Notes under the pieces: model-generated
The model's input: the letters and a program-made list of their open reading frames with translations, nothing else
The model's database searches: none
What the model was told of the DNA's origin: nothing
Source of the DNA: Flavobacterium keumense
Lineage (GTDB): Bacteria; Bacteroidota; Bacteroidia; Flavobacteriales; Flavobacteriaceae
Length of the DNA stretch: 64,000 nucleotides
Assembly: GCF_029866485.1 (NCBI RefSeq)
Contig: NZ_CP092332.1
Coordinates: 310,001-374,000 of the forward strand
Direction of reading: 5' to 3'
Made by a program: the position numbers and the translations under genes
Shown: positions 17,759-26,100 of the stretch, piece by piece
Layout: each line of letters opens with the position of its first letter
How positions within the stretch are numbered: the stretch's first letter is position 1

Positions 17759-20700
17759 TTACTTCTTACTCATTGGTAGTGCATACACTTCCGCTTTTTT
17801 ATTATTTATTGTTACCAAAAGATATTTTTCACCATTCATTGTAATGATATTTAAATGTCTTACCTCTTTTTGAGTTAAATCAATTCCTATTTGATTCCCT
17901 AAATAAGTTGTCTTTTGATCTTTAATCAATGCACCTGAAAAACCATCAAATCGACTATGATACGGGGTAACCCCAAAATAATTTCCTGCTGCAAAAACTT
18001 CTTCTTTTCCATCTCCATCAAAATCACTCTTGACAAAACATGTGATTGGAGCTACTTGCAATTTATTTGAAAATGGGACAAAAGTAAATTTTCCTTTATC
18101 ATTACGTAAATAACCTGATTTCAAATTGTGCACTTCATACAAAGTGGCTTTTTCAAGCATATTGGAATCAAAAATTTCATCCACTGTTTTTCCTGCAAAT
18201 GATTTATACGTATTAAATTTCTTTTTTAACATTCCACTAAACTCTTCAGCCAATTCATCTAACCCCATGGTTGGATAATACTTCCCATTTTTTTCTATTG
18301 TAACAATGGTTTCAAATGTCCCATTGGTATCAAAATCATCATAATACATCTTCATTGGAAATGTATCCGAAGCTTTAAATTTAGAATTCATTCCCCAATT
18401 TCCTATTATATAATCCTGGTCACCATCGTGATCAATATCAAACTCAGCAATAGATTGCCACAGTCCATTTTGATTACCAGACAATAAAGTATTGGTTACC
18501 TCTTTAAATACACCTTTTGTATTAGCAAAAAACTTCGGTTTCATCCATTCGCCCACCACAATCAAGTCTTGGTTTCCGTCTTTATTGAAATCGGTAACTA
18601 TTGCATCTGTTACCATTCCAATTCCTTCAAAAATCTTGGATTGTACGGATGTAAAAACTCCTTTGTTATTAGCAAACAAATAACAATTTGGCATTCTACC
18701 AAAACTATTTGATTTAGAATTATTCCCAATGAATACATCCAAATCACCATCTTTATCGAAATCAATTATTTTGATAACCGAAGCATTCATTGCTTTGGTG
18801 TCTGGGAAACTGGTTTTTAATAACGTATTGCCTGAATACAATCTATGAATTAAATTGGCTGCATACTGCCCACTTCCAGAAGCTACAAGCAAATCATTTT
18901 GACGATCATTATTCAAATCAGCAATCACTGCTGAAGCATCTTCATAAATCGAATCTGAAACTATTGAAGAAAATGATTTTCTAATAAATCCACTTCCATT
19001 TTGAAGATAAATTGCAGCTTGTTTTCCTTGAGCTCCACCGAAGAAAATATCGCTTTTCCCATCATTATTCAAATCTCCAACTACTGTTGCTGGCCCTCTA
19101 TCGGAACGTTGATACGGAATTAATTTTTGAGCTGTAAAATCTACAAAATCATTTTCCTGATGTATAAAATCTATTCCTAAATTGGTTGCTGATTTTTTAA
19201 AAATAGGTAAAATTCTAGGATGTAATTTAGCATAATTGAATGTGTTACGAATCTTATTCGGCTGAATTGTCAGCGTTTGATTTGTTTTTACATTTTTAAG
19301 AGTTTGGTATGTTTTATCCGGCCAAATAATTTGAATTGAATCTACTTGACTTATTTTTCCATAACCAAAATGAACAATCGGTTCTGAACTGGATTGAAAA
19401 CCTCGAGTAGTTTGAATTTCTTTAAATTGCTTTTTTCCTTTGACATACGAAATTACTTTACTTCCAACTGCAAAAGTATTCTTTCCTCCAAAACGCAATT
19501 TTAATTTTAAATAATGTGCTTTCTCATCCGTCTTATTGCTATAAATAGAAGCTACACTATTCAAATTATTGGTCACAATATCTAAATCACCATCATTGTC
19601 CAAATCAGCATACGCCCCTCCATTAGAAATAATGGAATCATTTGTGATCCATTCTTTAGATTTATTAATAAACTGTAAATTTTTTCCTCCTTGAAATACA
19701 TAGTTAGAGACATTTCCTTTTGGCATTTTTTCCAATGCCTGTTTGTCTAACAATTTAGTAGCATTTAATTTTGTTTTTATACTTTGATTGGAATAATACT
19801 TGATGTAATCCAAATCGTTAGGACGTTTAGGTATTCCATTACACACAAATATGTCTTGCTCTCCATCTTGATCATAATCTGCAAATAATGCACTCCAACT
19901 CCAGTCTGTTGCCGCTACACCACTCAACAATGCTTGCTCTGTAAAATGTTGCCCTCCTTGATTAATTTGCAACATATTTCTTGTATATTGGTAATGATAA
20001 CCTAATTTTTCTATTCTATACTTTAACATCTGAGGATTATCATCTCCTGCTGAGGATTTCAATACCGTTTCATCCTCAGGTAACATATCTAAAGTCATCA
20101 AATCTGGAAATCCATCGTGATTGATATCGGCAGCATCTACCCCCATAGAAAAACGACTGGTGTGTCCAAAATAATTTTTCATGCTCTCTGTAAAAGTCCC
20201 ATCACCATTATTCAAATAGTAATAATCATCCTCATGAAAATCATTACACACATAAATATCTGGATTACCATCTAAGTTAAAATCAGAGATTGCAATTCCT
20301 AAACCATATCCATTGGCACCACCAAAAATTCCAGCTTTTTCACTTACATCAACAAAATGGCCATTGTTATTTTGGAATAATTTATCCCCAGTTTCATAAT
20401 TTCTTTTGTTTCTAATGTCAGCTTTTCCATAAGAGACTTCAGAATGAACTGCGTGGTTTAATAAATACATGTCCAAATCGCCATCATTATCATAATCAAA
20501 AAAAGCAGCAGATGTACTATAATTATCTATATCCAATCCATATTCTGAAGCACTTTCAGTAAAAGTATTATCCTTATTGTTGATATATAATTCATTATGC
20601 CCTTCAAACCCATGAATTCCAACCACAGCACAAACATAGATATCTAAATAGCCATCCCCATTTACATCAGCCATAATAGCTCCCGTTTGCCAATCGCTTT

Positions 20701-21016
20701 TTCCTTCTACTGCTGCTTTTACCGAAATATCTTCAAAAGTATTGTTGCCTTTATTAAGGTATAATTTATTTTTCCCTTGATTTGATGTAAAATAAATATC
20801 GACTAATCCGTCATTATTAATATCCCCTAAAGCAACTCCACCTCCATTATAATAATAGAGGTAATCCAATATAGAAATGTTTTTTGACTCATCTAGTTGA
20901 TTTGAAAACTTCACATTACTAACATCTGGTGACAGTTTTTCAAATAATTGATTTTCAGTCTTTGAACAACCAATAAATAGCAATGCAGCTAAACCTATTG
21001 AAATAAACTTATTCAT
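17759..21016 (-). CDS. FG-GAP/VCBS-repeat and ASPIC/UnbV-domain lipoprotein (paralogue 1)
   Basis: A 1085-residue protein with a lipoprotein signal (GLAALLFIGC, Cys17). The N-terminal ~450 residues and the C-terminal part each contain a series of FG-GAP/VCBS repeats with calcium-binding loops (DINNDGLVDIY, DVNGDGYLDIY, DYDNDGDLDMY, DFDKDGDLDVF), which should fold as beta-propellers. Between them, about residues 505-580, is an ASPIC/UnbV module (AVGSKVISYV ... TTRGFQSSSEPIVHFG ... IQIIWPD). The function of such proteins is unknown; carbohydrate or protein binding at the surface is a guess. The ATG at 21014-21016 overlaps the end of its paralogue by 8 bp. Confidence 0.85.
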   Translation of the reverse strand: MNKFISIGLAALLFIGCSKTENQLFEKLSPDVSNVKFSNQLDESKNISILDYLYYYNGGGVALGDINNDGLVDIYFTSNQGKNKLYLNKGNNTFEDISVKAAVEGKSDWQTGAIMADVNGDGYLDIYVCAVVGIHGFEGHNELYINNKDNTFTESASEYGLDIDNYSTSAAFFDYDNDGDLDMYLLNHAVHSEVSYGKADIRNKRNYETGDKLFQNNNGHFVDVSEKAGIFGGANGYGLGIAISDFNLDGNPDIYVCNDFHEDDYYYLNNGDGTFTESMKNYFGHTSRFSMGVDAADINHDGFPDLMTLDMLPEDETVLKSSAGDDNPQMLKYRIEKLGYHYQYTRNMLQINQGGQHFTEQALLSGVAATDWSWSALFADYDQDGEQDIFVCNGIPKRPNDLDYIKYYSNQSIKTKLNATKLLDKQALEKMPKGNVSNYVFQGGKNLQFINKSKEWITNDSIISNGGAYADLDNDGDLDIVTNNLNSVASIYSNKTDEKAHYLKLKLRFGGKNTFAVGSKVISYVKGKKQFKEIQTTRGFQSSSEPIVHFGYGKISQVDSIQIIWPDKTYQTLKNVKTNQTLTIQPNKIRNTFNYAKLHPRILPIFKKSATNLGIDFIHQENDFVDFTAQKLIPYQRSDRGPATVVGDLNNDGKSDIFFGGAQGKQAAIYLQNGSGFIRKSFSSIVSDSIYEDASAVIADLNNDRQNDLLVASGSGQYAANLIHRLYSGNTLLKTSFPDTKAMNASVIKIIDFDKDGDLDVFIGNNSKSNSFGRMPNCYLFANNKGVFTSVQSKIFEGIGMVTDAIVTDFNKDGNQDLIVVGEWMKPKFFANTKGVFKEVTNTLLSGNQNGLWQSIAEFDIDHDGDQDYIIGNWGMNSKFKASDTFPMKMYYDDFDTNGTFETIVTIEKNGKYYPTMGLDELAEEFSGMLKKKFNTYKSFAGKTVDEIFDSNMLEKATLYEVHNLKSGYLRNDKGKFTFVPFSNKLQVAPITCFVKSDFDGDGKEEVFAAGNYFGVTPYHSRFDGFSGALIKDQKTTYLGNQIGIDLTQKEVRHLNIITMNGEKYLLVTINNKKAEVYALPMSKK

Positions 21017-24000
21017 TGCTACTATATAATTTTGGAGTAGAATTATTTATAACCGCTAGTATAGCAGTGGTATTGTTTTTATTTTTAATGGTCTTTATTT
21101 TTTGAACTTCTCCTGTAATAAACAATCCGGAAGTAGCATTTGGCAACCAAGTAAAATTACCTTTTTTATTTCCTATCAATACACTTCCATGATTAGCATC
21201 TAAACGACCAAACTGTGGTTTAAAATCATATTGATTGCCTCCAAGAATAATATCCAAAATACCATCTTTGTTGACATCCATCACACAAATCGCATTGACG
21301 GTAGAAAATTGTACTTGAGATGGTAATTTTTGAATTGCAAACTGTCCATTTCCTTTATTCATCGCAACTACACTTTCTTGAATAACCGCACTTTTTTGGA
21401 TTGAACTAGCGATCAACTCAGGTTCAAAAATTTCTTGAATTGATTTGACTGCATAATCAGTATAACTTAGGTTTTTCTTTTTAATAAAAGGAATTTGTTT
21501 TGCTAGTTCTTGTTTCAAATTAATTGGTTTATCCTTTCCGTCTATAAAACGAGTCGTAATTTGTTCAATTGTTCCATTACTATCAAAATCGTTGGTAAAC
21601 AATTTCATCGGATTTTTAGCCGTAGCTTTATAAGGCGTATTTGTTCCTTTATTACCTAGAATAAAATCTTTTTTACCATCATTATTCAAATCTACACATT
21701 GCACCGAGTTCCAAAAACCTGAATAATTTGTCAAATTAGATTTAAAAGGACTTAAACGTCTACCAGTATTTTTAAAAATTTGCGGTGCCATCCAATCACC
21801 AACAACAATTAAATCTTTTTTACCATCGCTATCAACATCTTCCCAAACCGCATCGGTAATCATTCCTACTGAGTTTAGTTTAAAGGCTTTCTTATCAGTT
21901 ACATTACTGAAATTTCCTTTCCCATCATTTTCTAACAACACATGTTTTGGGTCAATTCCATACACTCCAGGTACACTTCTACTTCCTATAAAAACATCAA
22001 TATCGCCATCATTATCAAAATCAGAAGGAGCAATAACCGACACATTCGTTGTGGCAGAAGGGAGTGTTGTAATTGATTTCATAAATAAACCTTGTCCATT
22101 GTTCAAATAAAGACGATTGGCATACAGTGTAGGACTAGTTCTCTCATTTCCGCCTGAACCTACTAACAAATCCAAGTCTCCATCTTTATCAACATCCAAG
22201 AAGCTTGCTGCGGTATCTTCAAAACCAGCATCAATATCCAGGGCTTTTTGTGCGGTAACACTAAAACTATTATTCCCTTTATTGACATAAATTTTAGCTG
22301 ATTGCCCTTTGGCTCCGCCAATAAATACATCTTCATTTCCATCTCCATTAATATCTCCAACTGCTAATGAAGGACCTTCTTGCGAAAGCATTTTAGATAT
22401 TAAACCTTCATAATCAAAATCAATAAAATCATTTTCCTTATGTGCAACAAAATTTGATTTCAGTTCTTTAAACAAAGGCTTTGGCTGAGTTGTTTTAACA
22501 ACATAATCGGATTTCGCATCAACAATCGACAAATTAATTGTTGTGTTTAAAGCTACTTTTTTAATCGTTTGTGATTTGCCATTCGGCCAAATAACTTGTA
22601 ATGAATCAATTTTTTTATTCCCCAATCCAAAAGTCATTACATAATCAATAGAAGACTGAAACCCTCTTGACGGAATCAATTCTTGACGAATAATCTCTTT
22701 GCCCGAATACAACTCTACTACACTACCTACTGCAAACGTATTTTGTTTGTCTCCTTTCAACTTTACTTTCACAAAATGATTGGTTTTGTTCTTTTCTGAA
22801 TTATTTCGATAAACAAATGATTGCATGTTGACATTATTAACCACCAAATCCAAATCCCCATCATTATCTAAATCCCCATAAGCAGCTCCATTAGAAAAAC
22901 TCGGTGTTGCTAAGCCCCAATTTACTGCAGTATTAGTAAATGTTAAGTCATGGTTGTTCTTGTAAGCATAATTCGGAATTGGAGTACTTGGCATTTTACC
23001 AATAATAGTTTCTATATCTTCTTTTTGTCCAGTGACCACCATTTTTTGCATCACCTCATTAGCAAAAAAATCCATAAAATCTTGATTAGTCAAATCATTA
23101 TAAATGCCATTACACACATAAATATCTTTATAACCATCATTATCCATATCAAACATCAAAGCCCCCCAACTCCAATCTGTTTTCCCAACTCCAGCAAAAT
23201 GAGCAATTTCTGTAAAATAAGCCCCTTCATTAATGTGCAAGGCATTGGCCATATATTGATTAAAAAAATCCATGTTCAGCTTTCGTCTTAATAAATCATA
23301 ATTATCAAAACTAGTGGTTGTTTTCAATCGCTCATCCCCCTCTGGTAACATATCGGTTGTAAAAATATCTGATTTACCATCATTGTTGATGTCTGCTAAA
23401 TCGGCACCCATTGAGGATTGACTAATATGGGTTGCCCATATCTGAATTTGTTCAGAAAAAGTGCCGTTTTTATTATTAATATACAAATAATCCCTTTCAT
23501 AAAAATCATTAGAAACATAGATGTCTGGATACAAATCTCCATTTACATCCCCTACTGTAACTCCTAGTCCAAACCCTATTAAACTGCCATAAATACCCGA
23601 AGCCTCGCTCACATCAACAAATTTACCGTTATCATTGCGTAATAATCTATCCCCTCCTCCTTTTAAAATATCGGCTACATCCCAATCTTTATCACGTAAT
23701 TCCCTCTTGTTGGAATAATTCAATGAATTTACAGGTATAAAACTATTGTTTAATATATAGCAATCTAAGTCTCCATCTTTATCATAATCAAAAAAAGCAG
23801 CATGAGTAGTTATTCCTGTATCGGCTAAATTATATTCTTTCGCTTTCTCTGTAAATGTAGCGTTACCATTATTGATATACAACTGACTTTTTCTAATAGC
23901 GTCTATATTACTCCCTGCGTCGCACACATAAATATCTAAAAAACCATCACCATTAATATCCACCATTACTACTCCTGTTGACCATGCTTTTTTGCCAACA

Positions 24001-24323
24001 ATTCCTGATTCTTCAGAAATATCTTCAAACTTCAAATTGCCTTTATTTAAGTACAATTTATTTTCTCCTTGATTGGAGGTAAAAAAAACATCCGCTAAAC
24101 CATCATTATTAATATCTCCTATGGCCACACCTCCTCCATTATAAAAATTACGGTACTTGAAGATGTTCATATTCTTACCGTTTTTTACTTCATTAATGAA
24201 ATCAATACCCGTATCTGAGCTGTCCAATGGAGTAAAAAGAGTGTCAGAATTTCCTTTTGAACAACTCACAAGTATTCCAAAAAGAATAAAAAAGAAAATG
24301 CGTTTCAACATGACAATATTCAT
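21009..24323 (-). CDS. FG-GAP/VCBS-repeat and ASPIC/UnbV-domain lipoprotein (paralogue 2)
   Basis: 1104 residues with the same architecture as the next gene: lipoprotein signal (FFFILFGILVSC, Cys21), FG-GAP repeats with DxNxDGxxD loops (for example DINNDGLADVF, DVNGDLYPDIY), an ASPIC/UnbV domain in the middle (AVGSVVELYS ... PSRGFQSSIDYVMTFG ... LQVIWPN), then more repeats. The two proteins align along their whole length by eye, so they are an old tandem duplication. The first ATG (24321-24323) gives MNIVMLKRIFF; Met5 is an equally good start. A TATTTTTG -7 box lies just upstream, so this gene heads its own unit downstream of susCD's terminators. Confidence 0.85.
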   Translation of the reverse strand: MNIVMLKRIFFFILFGILVSCSKGNSDTLFTPLDSSDTGIDFINEVKNGKNMNIFKYRNFYNGGGVAIGDINNDGLADVFFTSNQGENKLYLNKGNLKFEDISEESGIVGKKAWSTGVVMVDINGDGFLDIYVCDAGSNIDAIRKSQLYINNGNATFTEKAKEYNLADTGITTHAAFFDYDKDGDLDCYILNNSFIPVNSLNYSNKRELRDKDWDVADILKGGGDRLLRNDNGKFVDVSEASGIYGSLIGFGLGVTVGDVNGDLYPDIYVSNDFYERDYLYINNKNGTFSEQIQIWATHISQSSMGADLADINNDGKSDIFTTDMLPEGDERLKTTTSFDNYDLLRRKLNMDFFNQYMANALHINEGAYFTEIAHFAGVGKTDWSWGALMFDMDNDGYKDIYVCNGIYNDLTNQDFMDFFANEVMQKMVVTGQKEDIETIIGKMPSTPIPNYAYKNNHDLTFTNTAVNWGLATPSFSNGAAYGDLDNDGDLDLVVNNVNMQSFVYRNNSEKNKTNHFVKVKLKGDKQNTFAVGSVVELYSGKEIIRQELIPSRGFQSSIDYVMTFGLGNKKIDSLQVIWPNGKSQTIKKVALNTTINLSIVDAKSDYVVKTTQPKPLFKELKSNFVAHKENDFIDFDYEGLISKMLSQEGPSLAVGDINGDGNEDVFIGGAKGQSAKIYVNKGNNSFSVTAQKALDIDAGFEDTAASFLDVDKDGDLDLLVGSGGNERTSPTLYANRLYLNNGQGLFMKSITTLPSATTNVSVIAPSDFDNDGDIDVFIGSRSVPGVYGIDPKHVLLENDGKGNFSNVTDKKAFKLNSVGMITDAVWEDVDSDGKKDLIVVGDWMAPQIFKNTGRRLSPFKSNLTNYSGFWNSVQCVDLNNDGKKDFILGNKGTNTPYKATAKNPMKLFTNDFDSNGTIEQITTRFIDGKDKPINLKQELAKQIPFIKKKNLSYTDYAVKSIQEIFEPELIASSIQKSAVIQESVVAMNKGNGQFAIQKLPSQVQFSTVNAICVMDVNKDGILDIILGGNQYDFKPQFGRLDANHGSVLIGNKKGNFTWLPNATSGLFITGEVQKIKTIKNKNNTTAILAVINNSTPKLYSSNE

Positions 24324-24335
24324 TTATTTTAAAAT

Positions 24336-24343
24336 CAAAAATA
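24336..24343 (-). promoter_or_regulatory. Promoter -7 box of the ASPIC/PAP2 unit (TATTTTTG)
   Basis: Minus-strand TATTTTTG is a full match to TAnnTTTG, 12 bp upstream of the first ATG. It lies after two terminators that follow susD, so this set can be expressed apart from susCD. No CGAAAACG operator is seen at the position where the sugar promoters have one. Confidence 0.5.
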
Positions 24344-24427
24344 TAGCGAGCAATTTATGGATTATTCAGTATATAAAAAAATTTAAACCCTCATAAATCA
24401 AGCTATTTTGTGAAATTATTGAAATAA

Positions 24428-24480
24428 AAAAGAGCCGTAACGGCTCTTAAAAAAATAAGGAGGGTGTTACACCCTCCTTA
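24428..24480 (-). terminator. Two tandem intrinsic terminators after susD
   Basis: Reading the minus strand from the susD stop: first a hairpin of about 10-11 bp (arms AAGGAGGGTG / CACCCTCCTT, 24456-24480) followed by seven T, then an 8-bp hairpin AAGAGCCG-TTA-CGGCTCTT (24430-24448) followed by six T. Together they should stop nearly all transcription from susCD. Confidence 0.88.
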
Positions 24481-24505
24481 CAATATACTTATCTAAATCT
24501 AGCTA

Positions 24506-26089
24506 TTAATAACCAGGATTTTGAGATAAATTAGAGTTAAATAATGCATCCGCAGGAATTGGATACAATAAATATTTAGCATCTGAAGCATATGGTTTCA
24601 AAGCTCTAGCAGCTAAGAATTTTCCAAAACGAATTGCATCGTTTCTTCTCCATCCTTCCCACCATAATTCTCTACCTCTTTCAGCATAAATACCATCCAA
24701 AGTTGCAGCAGCTGCAGTAACACCCGCTCTAGTTGCAAGATTAGATAAAATTGTAGCTACTCCAGTACCTGTACCACCTCTAGTGATAGCTTCTGCTTTC
24801 ATTAATAAGGCATCTGAATAACGCATTAATACTAAATCATTATCAGGTTTTTCAATATTAACAGCATCAGGAACGTATTTGATACCACGAATACCAGCTG
24901 TTTCTAATGTAGTCCCAGAAGTAATCAAAGTAATAGCAGAAGTAAACACTAAAGGATTACCATTTCTGTCTTTCAAATTTAAAGTACCTGCTGCTAAATT
25001 TGTGTAAGCATTACCATTAGCATCTTTAGGACTTCCTTTTGCGTCAATATTTTTACCGTTTTTGATTTGACCTACCAAGAATCCAACAGGATTTCCGAAA
25101 TTAGAAAGTATAGTAGGTGTAGAATAACTAATACGTTTATCAGATGTGTTAAATGTACTATAGTAATCAGCTACTGTAGTAAATCCATTCCAGCCTGAAG
25201 GGCTCTGGTTATAATGATTACACATCCTCCATTTAGATTGCATATTTCCTCCATCTCCACCTTGGATATTTTTTGAAGAGAAAATTATTTCACTAGAAGT
25301 ATTGTTATTAGTTTCAAAATTAGACCAGTAATCCGTTGATAAAGTATTTGTAATAGCATCAACGTGTTGTACCACTTTAGTCATATCCGCGGCATCAAAA
25401 GTATAAGGTCCCGCAGGATTAGAAGCTTTGAATACTCCTTTGTTCAAATATACTTTAGCTAACAAAAAGTGAGCCGCATCTTTATTTGCAATACTTGCAT
25501 CGTTAGCTGTTCTGTTTGGCAAACTATTAACGATAGCCTCCAATTCAGAGATAATAAAATCTGTAGCTTCAGAACGAGACCAAACTTTTGGATCTTCTGT
25601 TAAAGCTGAACCTGCTGGTCTGTATGGTGCTTGACCAAATAAATCTACAATGTTATAGTAGTACCAAGCACGCAAGAAACGAGCTTCAACTTTTTGAGCG
25701 GTAGTCCCACCATTTTCAATTATCAAATTACAATTGTAAACATTTGATAATAAGGAATTCCAAGCCCCTCTAACTTCACCATGGTCAGGCGCCCAAGTTT
25801 GCGTATGAATTTGTCTCCACACTCCATTATCATCCCAGTCACCTCCACGAGTAGGACCTACCATAGCATCCGTTGACATTTCATTCAAGGCATACACTCC
25901 TCCTTGACCATTGAAATCACGTAAACCATTGTATGCAGTTTCTAAAAGTGCAGCTGTATTAATAGTTCCTCCTCCAGAAGTATCATTGGAAACACCATCT
26001 AAGATTTTTTCATCTAAGTTAGTACACCCGATGCTAAAAGAAGCTATACCTAAGTATAAAAATCCTTTTATTATATTATTTCTTTTCAT
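24506..26089 (-). CDS. susD: SusD/RagB-family surface glycan-binding lipoprotein
   Basis: 527 residues with a lipoprotein signal (GFLYLGIASFSIGC, Cys22), the start TNLDEKILDGVS, helical TPR-like segments with ARFLRAWYYYNIVDLFGQAPY (about residues 137-157), and the C-terminal YAERGRELWWEGWRRNDAIRFGKF that is highly typical of SusD proteins. SusD forms a lid on the SusC channel and binds glycan at the outer surface. It is encoded 11 bp after susC, which is the usual order. The likely substrate, sucrose or a fructan, is inferred from the shared operator with the GH32 operon. The symbol is the family name, not proof of starch specificity. Confidence 0.95.
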   Translation of the reverse strand: MKRNNIIKGFLYLGIASFSIGCTNLDEKILDGVSNDTSGGGTINTAALLETAYNGLRDFNGQGGVYALNEMSTDAMVGPTRGGDWDDNGVWRQIHTQTWAPDHGEVRGAWNSLLSNVYNCNLIIENGGTTAQKVEARFLRAWYYYNIVDLFGQAPYRPAGSALTEDPKVWSRSEATDFIISELEAIVNSLPNRTANDASIANKDAAHFLLAKVYLNKGVFKASNPAGPYTFDAADMTKVVQHVDAITNTLSTDYWSNFETNNNTSSEIIFSSKNIQGGDGGNMQSKWRMCNHYNQSPSGWNGFTTVADYYSTFNTSDKRISYSTPTILSNFGNPVGFLVGQIKNGKNIDAKGSPKDANGNAYTNLAAGTLNLKDRNGNPLVFTSAITLITSGTTLETAGIRGIKYVPDAVNIEKPDNDLVLMRYSDALLMKAEAITRGGTGTGVATILSNLATRAGVTAAAATLDGIYAERGRELWWEGWRRNDAIRFGKFLAARALKPYASDAKYLLYPIPADALFNSNLSQNPGY

Positions 26090-26100
26090 TGATATTAGTA

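Noticed and set aside
17759..24323. Repeated DNA-like pattern in the two ASPIC/VCBS genes as a repeat array or CRISPR
   Set aside because: The recurrence comes from coding of DxNxDG calcium loops in protein repeats; spacing and sequence vary, and the frame is open throughout.
24399..24412. A CGAAAACG operator at 62.5 bp before the ASPIC/PAP2 promoter
   Set aside because: The sequence there shares only about five bases with the palindrome, so this operon is not part of the regulon on this evidence.
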